Part shown: one piece after another, positions 55,141 to 63,189 of the stretch
How positions within the stretch are numbered: the stretch's first letter is position 1
Layout: each line of letters opens with the position of its first letter
DNA from: Flavobacterium sufflavum
GTDB taxonomy: Bacteria > Bacteroidota > Bacteroidia > Flavobacteriales > Flavobacteriaceae
Assembly: GCF_004016525.1 (NCBI RefSeq)
Contig: NZ_SACJ01000014.1
Span: 1-64,000, forward strand
Direction: 5' to 3'
DNA length: 64,000 nucleotides
Notes under the pieces: generated by a model
Seen by the model: only the letters and a program-made list of their open reading frames with translations
Told to the model about the DNA's origin: nothing
Databases searched by the model: none
Translations under genes and position numbers: made by a program

Positions 55141-58100
55141 TTAGAAACCAACATTTAACCCAAAAGACCAAGTACGACCAAAAGGGTATCCTGCATTATC
55201 ACCATCCGTTGCATTTTCACCTGCTTCAGGATCAAATCCATCTTTAATAGATGATGCTTCCCATAAATCATTACCAGAGAAATAAAACCTTACTTTATCT
55301 AACTTCATACGTTTTATTAAGCTTTCCGGTAGTGAATACCCTACTACTAATGTTTTTAGTCGAATGTAACGGCTATTCTGTAACATAAAATCATTATTGC
55401 CATAATTCCATCCCGCACGTGTAGGATTGACTGTCAATCGTGGATACATTGCATTAGGATTTTCTTCTGTCCAGGTTTTTCCCAAAAAGGTTGGATTCTG
55501 GTTCGTAAACAATGCCCTGAATGGATAAGCCATATATCCCGAACGCATGATATTTTGCTCCAGATGACCTTGAAAAAAAGTATTTATATCAAACCCCTTC
55601 CAGGATGCTCCCATGTTAATACCATAAGTATAATGTGGTGTACCATCTCCCATATAAACCAATGAGCTATTCTTATTCCCATTAGCTGTAATATTCCCTG
55701 TTCCTGCAACATCCACTCTTTTTGTATCCCCGGGACGTAAAGCAACAGCCTGATTGTTTTTTGGCAAACCTGCCAAAAGATCACTACCACCATAGGCTTG
55801 GTAATAGGCATCTACATCAGCCTGATCTTTAAAATAGCCATCCGTCTTGAATAAAAATATAGGTTTCCAAGGAAGTCCATTTACAATTCCATTTGTACCT
55901 GCCCCATAGCTATCAGCACCTTCTACGCCACTTACCATAGTTTTTGCATCACCCATATTAAAGGATACATTATAACTAAAATCTTTCACATTGTCTTTCC
56001 AGCCTATAACAAATTCCCATCCTTTAGTATTGAAATTACCGCTATTGGTTTTAGGTGGACTTCCGCCCAATACAGATGGATAAGTAACACCAATCAACAT
56101 CCCTATATTTTCTTTCTCATAAAGGTCGAAAGTAGTCGTCAAACGATTATTTAAAAAACCAAGGTCGATACCCACGTTTTTTTGTGTCACTCGCTCCCAA
56201 GTACGTGTTTTACTGATCAAAGCACTATTATAAGATGCTGTTTGTTGTGAAGCTGGCTGACCTAAAACTGTAGAACCAATACCTACAAGAGAAAGGTAGT
56301 CAAATGCTCCTAATCCTTTTGCCTCATTACCTGTAGATGCAATACTTCCTCTAATTTTACCAAAATTGAGAATATTGCTAATAGGGCTTAAAAATTTCTC
56401 TTTGGTAAATACCCAACCTAATTGAGCCGATCCAAAGTTTTTAAACTTGTAACCTTCTGCAAAACGGGAATTACCGTCCCTTCTTCCTGTCAATTCGGCA
56501 ATGTATTTTTCATCATAATTATAATTTAATCGGGTTAGATAGGAATAACGACCGTTAAGATCTTTATAACCACCATTTGTTTGTGTAGTAGTAGCTGCCA
56601 AACTAATATCATAAACACCCAAATCTTCAAATCCAACTCGTGATGCACCTATGCCTTGAGCAGTCCATTTTTCAGCACTCACGCCACCCATAACCGAAAC
56701 ATTATGTTTCTCTTTAAAGGTTTTATCATAACGTAATAATGCCTGATAATAATGATAAAATTTCGACTCAGCACTAGCTTCATAAACATTGTTTATTCCA
56801 TCAGTTTGATAAGCATTCCCTTTAGGATTCCCATACCAATCATATAATCTTACAGGTACCACATATCTTTCATGAGTAAATCGCTCATTTTGAATAGAAG
56901 CTAATCCTTCTGCTGATATTCCGTTCCATATTTTATAAGTAGCTTTTAAATCAATACGACCTGTTAATTGTTTTTTAACATATCTACCTCCATCGGCTGA
57001 AGTTGCAGCAGCATTTTTAATAGCCCCACCATCAATCCCATTAAAAGGAGCAAACCATTGACCATAAGGATTTTTTGCTGGATAGAATGGCATATCTGTG
57101 GAATAAAGGATATTTCCTAACCCTTTAGAAGGCTGACCTGTATTGGTATTAGTAATACTGATACTCGATTCTAATTTTAATCTTTCCGATAAATTGTAGT
57201 CATAATTAAAACGGGCATTTAACTGCTTCTGACCATCATAAGCTGTCGCTAAATTACCCTGATTATCGGCTACCCCTAAAGATAAGCGATAACTCGATTT
57301 ATCACCTCCACCAGAAACACTCAGGTTATGCTGGTAAGAATAACGGGTAGAAAACATTTCTTCAATACGGTTTGCATTAAAGATGAAGAAATCTGTACCA
57401 AAAAGATCATATTTACCTTCAACCCCCTTCTGCATATTTAACAGATTATCTTTATTTCCCCAAATCCACCAGTTAGGTGTAGTCTCTTCTTTGTTGGCCT
57501 CTAACCACATTGTAGCATATTCTTGCATAGTAGGTGAATAACCAACCAAACCATTAGTAACAAAACGAAGATTGGTACTAAAGTTCACTTTCACTTTTCC
57601 TTTACCCCTTTTAGTTGTTACCAAAACAACCCCATTAGATGCACGGGAACCATAAATAGCAGCTGAACCATCTTTTAAAACTGAGATACTTTCTATATCA
57701 TCAGGATTCATATTCTGAAAAGATTGCGCATTTAATACAGGTACCCCATCCACAATAATCAATGGTTCAGACCCATTGACAGAAGAAGCACCACGGATAA
57801 CAAAATTAAGTCCTTCATTACCTGGTCGGGCAGAACTTCTGGTGACCACTAAACCTGGTGTTTGTCCTTGCAATGCCAAACCAACGTTTGTAACCGCACG
57901 GTCTTCAAATACTTTAGAACTTACTACCTCTACTGCACCTGTTAATGTTGCCTTTTTCTGAGTACCGTACCCTACAACAACAACTTCATTTAATGTAGAA
58001 ACATCAGCTGCCATAGTTACATTAATAACTTTTTGAACACCTACTTTAATTTCCTGGGTTTTTAAACCAATACCGCTAAATACTAATACCGCATCAGTTG

Positions 58101-58410
58101 ACGAAACCTTTATAACATATCCTCCATCAAAATCAGTACTAACAGCACCTTTAACTCCTTTTATGGAAACGTTAACTCCGGGAATCCCCATCTTATCTTC
58201 GGCAGAAATTACTTTCCCCGTTATCGTAATATTTTGCTGCACACTTTCCAACCTAGCAACATTCAAACTTAGATTAACAGAACTATCAGAATTTGCAGCG
58301 TATACTTCCCCTACCACACTACTTCCTAATAATAACGCTAACAAAGTTGGTTTTGATAAAAATTTCAGCTTATGCTGAATAATTTTCGGTTTGTTCATAA
58401 AACAATTCAT
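55141..58410 (-). CDS. susC: SusC/RagA-family TonB-dependent outer-membrane glycan importer
   Basis: This 1089-residue protein begins with a leader (cleavage near VYA). An ATG at 58398 is an alternative start. A carboxypeptidase-like CNA-B domain (about 60-135, ITGKVISAEDKMGIPGVNV) follows, then the plug with LNEVVVVGYGTQKKATLTGAV near 145, VIRGASSVNGSEPLIIVDGVPVL near 205 and SISVLKDGSAAIYGSRASNGVV near 240. The remaining 800 residues form the 22-stranded barrel and end in an aromatic residue (FGLNVGF). It imports oligosaccharides using TonB energy together with SusD. It heads the operon with SusD, the lyase and the SGBP. Confidence 0.96.
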   Translation of the reverse strand: MNCFMNKPKIIQHKLKFLSKPTLLALLLGSSVVGEVYAANSDSSVNLSLNVARLESVQQNITITGKVISAEDKMGIPGVNVSIKGVKGAVSTDFDGGYVIKVSSTDAVLVFSGIGLKTQEIKVGVQKVINVTMAADVSTLNEVVVVGYGTQKKATLTGAVEVVSSKVFEDRAVTNVGLALQGQTPGLVVTRSSARPGNEGLNFVIRGASSVNGSEPLIIVDGVPVLNAQSFQNMNPDDIESISVLKDGSAAIYGSRASNGVVLVTTKRGKGKVKVNFSTNLRFVTNGLVGYSPTMQEYATMWLEANKEETTPNWWIWGNKDNLLNMQKGVEGKYDLFGTDFFIFNANRIEEMFSTRYSYQHNLSVSGGGDKSSYRLSLGVADNQGNLATAYDGQKQLNARFNYDYNLSERLKLESSISITNTNTGQPSKGLGNILYSTDMPFYPAKNPYGQWFAPFNGIDGGAIKNAAATSADGGRYVKKQLTGRIDLKATYKIWNGISAEGLASIQNERFTHERYVVPVRLYDWYGNPKGNAYQTDGINNVYEASAESKFYHYYQALLRYDKTFKEKHNVSVMGGVSAEKWTAQGIGASRVGFEDLGVYDISLAATTTQTNGGYKDLNGRYSYLTRLNYNYDEKYIAELTGRRDGNSRFAEGYKFKNFGSAQLGWVFTKEKFLSPISNILNFGKIRGSIASTGNEAKGLGAFDYLSLVGIGSTVLGQPASQQTASYNSALISKTRTWERVTQKNVGIDLGFLNNRLTTTFDLYEKENIGMLIGVTYPSVLGGSPPKTNSGNFNTKGWEFVIGWKDNVKDFSYNVSFNMGDAKTMVSGVEGADSYGAGTNGIVNGLPWKPIFLFKTDGYFKDQADVDAYYQAYGGSDLLAGLPKNNQAVALRPGDTKRVDVAGTGNITANGNKNSSLVYMGDGTPHYTYGINMGASWKGFDINTFFQGHLEQNIMRSGYMAYPFRALFTNQNPTFLGKTWTEENPNAMYPRLTVNPTRAGWNYGNNDFMLQNSRYIRLKTLVVGYSLPESLIKRMKLDKVRFYFSGNDLWEASSIKDGFDPEAGENATDGDNAGYPFGRTWSFGLNVGF

Positions 58411-58532
58411 TTTGGTTAATAATTAATTTAGTTTTTAGTTTTAAATGCTATACTGTACATCGTTAGCATTATTCTATAATAAATAAGACACTTAATCCAT
58501 CTTATTGTGTTTCAACAAACATTATTAAAACT
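58411..58532 (-). promoter_or_regulatory. Upstream region of susC
   Basis: This 120-bp gap between the regulator and susC contains the inverted repeat ATGCTA (58446-58451) ... TAGCAT (58465-58470) with ACTGTACATCG between the arms, a candidate operator site. No clear TAnnTTTG -7 element was found by eye. Coordinates of the repeat arms are approximate. Confidence 0.35.
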
Positions 58533-59579
58533 TTATAGTGACTTTCTAATAATCACATTTAAGGGTTCTAAAAGTTGTTCACTCTCGTTATTCAAAATAG
58601 TATCAGCTAACTGATATCCTATTTTTTCAAAAACATGGCTTATTACTGTAATTCCACCAGCCAACAATTCTTTTAATGGATTATCGTCATAGGATAGCAA
58701 TCCTATATCTTTTCCGAGAACAAAATCAGTGCAGTTAATTTTTTTTATCAGATTTACCAAACTTTCATCATTATCAAAATTGACATATACTGTATTTCTC
58801 TCCAGCTTTTCATTATTCAAATCTTCTACTATTCTAAATTTATAATGATATTGATGACAAAATTTCGCTAAGGAATCCCTAATTTCATTCGGTATCTTAT
58901 TGTTCTTAGGCAAAACCAATTTAATCCCTTTATATTTTCTAAAATAACATTCTAATTCTTCTAATACCTGAAAAAAATCGGATTCTAAATTCTGATAAAC
59001 ACAAGCTATTTCATCTCCTAATTGTTCAGAATTACCTTCAAGTAATATCAACTTATCCACAGCTACTTCATTTTTGATAAAATCGATATAATCCTTATCC
59101 TCAAAATTTGTAGCCAAAACATAATGGGTATATTCTTTTGTGTTATTATCCAGGATGTGGTTTTTAAATTGATTATAATCGTTTTGATAAATGTATACAT
59201 CAATATTTGCTCTATCTTGAAGTGCTTCAGCAAAAGCATCATAAATTTTTTTCATTTGGGGACTCAAACTATTCAACAACAAAAAAACTTTAGGCTTATA
59301 CTTATTGGTTATTGACTTTATATAATAACCTTTTCCGGGAATCGAATCTATTATATCATTCTCCTTTAGGAAAGTATAGGCTCTTACCACTGTATCTCTT
59401 GAAATATTACAATCAATCGCTAATTCATTAACCGAAGGCAATTTGTCATTTAATTTCAACGAACCTATTGTTGTAGCACTTAAAACAGAATTAATAATCT
59501 GTCTGTGTTTGCGAACTCTTGAATAATCGCTTATTGATAGTATATCTTTAAAACTGTTATAATTTCTCATACGATTCAC
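58533..59579 (-). CDS. GntR-family transcriptional regulator with periplasmic-binding-type sugar sensor
   Basis: This 348-residue protein has an N-terminal GntR winged helix over about residues 25-95 (KLNDKLPSVNELAIDCNISRDTVVRAYTFLKENDIIDSIPGKGYYI in parts). The C-terminal half (about 105-345) looks like a LacI/AraR-type ligand domain (KVFLLLNSLSPQMKKIYDAF; VLGKDIGLLSYDDNPLKELL). Regulators of this form, such as AraR-like proteins of Bacteroidota, respond to arabinose or other released sugars. Here it stands just upstream of susC and is transcribed in the same direction, so it is the best candidate for PUL control. No HTCS or sigma/anti-sigma pair is seen nearby. Confidence 0.88.
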   Translation of the reverse strand: MNRMRNYNSFKDILSISDYSRVRKHRQIINSVLSATTIGSLKLNDKLPSVNELAIDCNISRDTVVRAYTFLKENDIIDSIPGKGYYIKSITNKYKPKVFLLLNSLSPQMKKIYDAFAEALQDRANIDVYIYQNDYNQFKNHILDNNTKEYTHYVLATNFEDKDYIDFIKNEVAVDKLILLEGNSEQLGDEIACVYQNLESDFFQVLEELECYFRKYKGIKLVLPKNNKIPNEIRDSLAKFCHQYHYKFRIVEDLNNEKLERNTVYVNFDNDESLVNLIKKINCTDFVLGKDIGLLSYDDNPLKELLAGGITVISHVFEKIGYQLADTILNNESEQLLEPLNVIIRKSL

Positions 59580-60290
59580 ACATTAAAACTTTATTAACTT
59601 CTTTAATCCAAATTTGTATTTGACATCATCAGCTTAACTTTTAACTTTTTAGTCTACAACTACCAATCTTGTAAATCAGTAGTTGTAAGAACTAAAAATC
59701 ACTAACCAAACACACATTAACCATTCATGCACAATCTTGTACAATTACAACAATACTAGGTAGGTATAAAATGGACTGTTTTTGATAAACAGCCGCCGAT
59801 TCTTTTAATCAACAACTGATAGGGCAAAAACTACAAGCCAACCAAAAATTGTAATTATTTAAATTCAATCCATTTTTTCAAATACCTACTTTTAAAAATT
59901 GACAACAAATAATAAATTAACCTTAGATTAACATTTTACTCGATTATCAACATATCAAAATTACCTAGAATGTCTTTTTTAAGTGATAAATTATCATTCA
60001 TTCTATATAAATTATTGCCCATTTTTAAATTATACATACAAAAAAGTAAGTATTTTTCACGATACTGTATTTTTACTGAAAAAATATTCCGTTTTACACA
60101 TTAACAAAAACCCAAGAACACATTAACTTAATTTTATAAAACTCAATCAAAAAACACCGTTGTCGATATACTCATAATCTAAAATGTTTTATTCAACAAC
60201 ACTCAATATATAGCTGAATCCGCTCTTTATTCTCTATACAATTACAATAAAACACCCTGCCTGTACTCTTCAATAATTCTGATAACTAAC
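59580..60290. promoter_or_regulatory. Long intergenic region upstream of the GntR regulator
   Basis: No gene is visible in about 710 bp. A 9-bp inverted repeat TACAACTAC (59655-59663) ... GTAGTTGTA (59679-59687) with a 15-bp spacer lies about 75 bp upstream of the regulator start, a suitable operator distance. A second element, CTTGTACAATTACAA near 59728-59742, contains TTGTAC, resembling half of an AraR-type site. The rest is AT-rich. A binding role is inference. Confidence 0.4.
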
Positions 60291-60324
60291 AAAAAAAAAG
60301 TGGTTGGAATTTCTTCCAACCACT
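60291..60324 (-). terminator. Rho-independent terminator after the GH43/F5/8C gene
   Basis: AGTGGTTGGAA (60299-60309) pairs perfectly with TTCCAACCACT (60314-60324) around a TTTC loop. On the minus strand it is followed by nine T residues. It ends the leftward transcript of the GH2 and GH43 genes and separates them from the GntR gene. Confidence 0.9.
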
Positions 60325-60370
60325 ACTATTAAAACCAATTTATTTTATCTAAAATATCAGAGACTATTAT

Positions 60371-61873
60371 CTAATACATCTTAATTTCCCATAAACCTGG
60401 TGTACCCAATAAAATTGTTAATTTAAGGAAACGTGTTTTCCCAATTTTATTAATTATCTGAGGAGATTGAATTATTTCGGATACAGGAATATTTACTGTT
60501 TGCCATTCTTTTCCATCCTCTGACTTCTCAATTTTAAATGTATGCCCCAGAGTAGATTTTAAGAAAAAGAGCTCCAAACTCTTCACTCGTTTTATATTTC
60601 CTAAATCAATTTGGTACCAAGGCTGCTTATCTTTTGTATCACACATCCAGAAAGTTCCGTTTGAACCGTCAATAGCATTTTCTGGTTTAAAATTCATTTT
60701 ACGTTCAACATTTGCTAATTCTGATTCAACAAATTTTGGAGGAATTGTAATTAACTTCTCAATTACCGTATCGATAGTTGTTTTAATAATGGTATCTCTT
60801 CTTACACTTGAAGCTGTAACTATGACGGAACGAATAAGTTTCTTTTTGTTCAAATTAGGCATTTCTAAAATACCAGTAGTCGTTACCTCAACAGGCCTAA
60901 TAGTTCCATCAGCATTAAATTGCAAACGGTTAACAAAAACCTGACGCGTTGTGTTTCCCTGACCGTATTCCAGATAGAAAAATAAATAATCGTCTGTCTT
61001 TGGAATATGTAGCACATTACCATGACCTGGTCCCCAAACCCCTTTCTCAATATTCGACTTAAATATCATGTCCTGATCTGGGGCAACAAATGGACCTAAT
61101 GGACCTGTTTTGCTCATCATATAAGCATAAACATAATTAGCTCCGCCAGATAAAGTGTATAAATAATAATAAATACCGTTTCGTTTAAACAAGAAAGGGC
61201 CTTCTGAATAACCAGTCCTTTTCGTTGGAATAGATACTTCCGGACCTTCAATTGTTTTCCAATCTTTACTTAATTTAGCAGCTTTTCTACGACGCCAGTA
61301 AATATAGGCCTGACCATCGTCATCTACAAAAGGATCGCCATCTATATCTGCAAAAACAGGTTGAGTCTCTTCTTTTTCTTTTTCCGGCTCATTAAAGAAA
61401 ATCCCTTTTCCATTAGTAAATTCAAAAGGACCTTCCGGACTTTTTGATGTTAAATGGTAGGTACCCAATTTATTATCCGGCTTTAGAATTGTAGGATACA
61501 AATGGTACAATTTATCTTTTTTGATTACAGCACCAGGAGCCCAATACCTGAAATAACCAGTTTTCTTTTTTCCTTCAGGACCAAAAGTATGAGCCTTTTG
61601 CCAATCAAAACCTTTAAAAAGTACTCCTTTATAACTCCAATTCACAAGGTCTTTAGATTTCCACACAACAGGTGGTCCCATTTCTAGCAAACCATGGTCA
61701 ATATCCGACGTTCCATACAAATAGTAGGTCCCATCAAAATAAGATATGGAGGGATCGGCAACATAATCCGGGATAACCGGCTGGGGTAAAGGCTGATTTT
61801 GCTGTGCTTCAACCTGACAACCAACAATAAATAAGCAAAATAGCCCTAAATTCTTTAAAATAGTATTATTCAT
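60371..61873 (-). CDS. GH43-like glycosidase with C-terminal F5/8 type C domain
   Basis: This 500-residue protein has a signal peptide (LGLFCLFIVGCQVEA; the Cys could be a lipobox). The N-terminal five-bladed propeller (about 30-350) has DYVADPSISYFDGTYYLYGT with the base Asp near 41, FADIDGDPFVDDDGQAYIYW near 175 and GYSEGPFLFKRNGIYYYLYT with the acid Glu near 225. A linker (350-395) leads to an F5/8C carbohydrate-binding domain (about 395-500, NAIDGSNGTFWMCDT and WYQIDLGNIKRVKSLELFF). It likely removes arabinose or galactose units, the GH43 subfamily being undetermined. It is the last gene of a leftward set with 62030 and GH2. Confidence 0.85.
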   Translation of the reverse strand: MNNTILKNLGLFCLFIVGCQVEAQQNQPLPQPVIPDYVADPSISYFDGTYYLYGTSDIDHGLLEMGPPVVWKSKDLVNWSYKGVLFKGFDWQKAHTFGPEGKKKTGYFRYWAPGAVIKKDKLYHLYPTILKPDNKLGTYHLTSKSPEGPFEFTNGKGIFFNEPEKEKEETQPVFADIDGDPFVDDDGQAYIYWRRRKAAKLSKDWKTIEGPEVSIPTKRTGYSEGPFLFKRNGIYYYLYTLSGGANYVYAYMMSKTGPLGPFVAPDQDMIFKSNIEKGVWGPGHGNVLHIPKTDDYLFFYLEYGQGNTTRQVFVNRLQFNADGTIRPVEVTTTGILEMPNLNKKKLIRSVIVTASSVRRDTIIKTTIDTVIEKLITIPPKFVESELANVERKMNFKPENAIDGSNGTFWMCDTKDKQPWYQIDLGNIKRVKSLELFFLKSTLGHTFKIEKSEDGKEWQTVNIPVSEIIQSPQIINKIGKTRFLKLTILLGTPGLWEIKMY

Positions 61874-62029
61874 AATTGTAATTTTATTTAACTCTTAATT
61901 CCTGTCTATGACATAAATTTGTGTGCACTTCTATATGTTTTTTTTATCTCATCCAAAAGAAGAGATACTAAAAACGCTATTCAAACGAAATTAGGAATCC
62001 CCTATTACAAGACAACTCCTGCATTTTAT

Positions 62030-63064
62030 TTATTTCCTTTTGTTAATTGCCTGCTTATCCAGTTTCACATATACAGGTTTATCTCTGTCTACCGAGATTA
62101 TTCCATTTTTATATTCCAATTCTGCAACCTGAATTACACTACGACGTGTTTGAACATTGTCAGCATATTTTTTGGTAATCCTGCCTGGATGAGTGAAATA
62201 ATATACAAAAGCCCTGTCGCCCGAAACTACTACATCCGCATGACCGCCAATAGCCTGATCGTCTTTTCCTTTTCCCGGAAGTTCTAAAATTCTTTCACCT
62301 TCTTGCTTTGTCCAAGTAGTTGCATCATCTGACGAATAAAAACTCATACCCGCCCAATTATCAACCATCATCCAATACTTCCCTTTCCAACGAAATACTT
62401 TTGGCCCTTCTCCACGTTCTTCTATAACTTTCCCTTTTAAATCCCAATTTTCAAGATCTTTACTATCTGCATAATAAATCGTTTTACTATCTTTTTCATT
62501 ATTATACCAAAGTCGCCACGTACCATTTGGCAATTGATATACTGTTGCATCAATAACATTATTATTAACCAATTTCAATGTTGATTTATAATCCCAGTTT
62601 AAAAGATTTTTACTTGTAAGATGAATGATTTCACGGGGATGATTCCAACTGGCAAAAACCCCGGGAACATAAGTCAGATACATGTGATACACCCCTTTAT
62701 GTTCAAACACATCGGGTGCCCAATGAGTATACTCCTTGTTTGGACGATACTTAATGTTCGCCGTATCCCGATACTTCCAATTAGCACCGCCATCGGTTGA
62801 TTCAGCAATCCCAATTCGTGTTCCATGTACCCATTTAGATCCCTCTTGAGTCATATCTGTCGCACGACGATTGGTATAAAACATAAACCATTTTTTTTCT
62901 TTTTTATTCCAAATAATTACAGGATCAGCCGCACCGTCATAAATTGGATCACTAAATACAGGTTTATTAGCTAATTTTCCCTTATTTTTTTCCTGACCAA
63001 AAGCAACAACAGATACCAGAATACTACAAAGTATTAGGAGCATACTTTTTGCTTTTGCTTTCAT
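62030..63064 (-). CDS. Five-bladed beta-propeller glycosidase (GH43/GH117-like)
   Basis: The start at 63064 gives MKAKAKSMLLILCSILVSVVAFGQ, a good signal peptide. An ATG at 63088 adds eight residues. The mature part forms a propeller with YDGAADPVIIWNKKEKKWFMFYTNRRA near 45, where Asp is the likely base, then THWAPDVFEHKGVYHMYLTYVPG near 120, NVIDATVYQLPNGTWRLWYN near 180 and GEGPKVFRWKGKYWMMVDNWAG near 235 with the likely acid Glu. QAIGGHADVVV near 285 is typical of related families. The clan (GH43, GH32, GH117 group) is clear, the family is not. It probably trims a side chain. Confidence 0.75.
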   Translation of the reverse strand: MKAKAKSMLLILCSILVSVVAFGQEKNKGKLANKPVFSDPIYDGAADPVIIWNKKEKKWFMFYTNRRATDMTQEGSKWVHGTRIGIAESTDGGANWKYRDTANIKYRPNKEYTHWAPDVFEHKGVYHMYLTYVPGVFASWNHPREIIHLTSKNLLNWDYKSTLKLVNNNVIDATVYQLPNGTWRLWYNNEKDSKTIYYADSKDLENWDLKGKVIEERGEGPKVFRWKGKYWMMVDNWAGMSFYSSDDATTWTKQEGERILELPGKGKDDQAIGGHADVVVSGDRAFVYYFTHPGRITKKYADNVQTRRSVIQVAELEYKNGIISVDRDKPVYVKLDKQAINKRK

Positions 63065-63108
63065 AATAACTTGTTTTATTAAACTCATTTTATTTATAAA
63101 TTATTTAC

Positions 63109-63153
63109 AACCCGTTGGGTGAAATTATCAAAAACAATTTCACCCAACGGGTT
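63109..63153 (-). terminator. Strong 18-bp hairpin between GH2 and the next gene
   Basis: AACCCGTTGGGTGAAATT (63109-63126) pairs perfectly with AATTTCACCCAACGGGTT (63136-63153) around a 9-nt loop, just past the GH2 stop. The tail is not a T run, so it may be a partial terminator or an mRNA-protecting hairpin. Confidence 0.6.
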
Positions 63154-63189
63154 ATTTATATAAAAATCAAACAGTAACAATTAAATACT

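Noticed and set aside
55584..55811. Minus-strand 75-codon frame within susC
   Set aside because: Out-of-frame shadow inside the beta-barrel coding region.
59580..60290. Hidden tRNA or riboswitch in the long gap upstream of the GntR regulator
   Set aside because: No cloverleaf or conserved aptamer pattern could be traced by eye, and the sequence is too AT-rich.
61919..62287. Plus-strand 122-codon frame near 62 kb
   Set aside because: Mostly antisense to the propeller enzyme gene and rich in stop-avoiding AT sequence, with no domain pattern.
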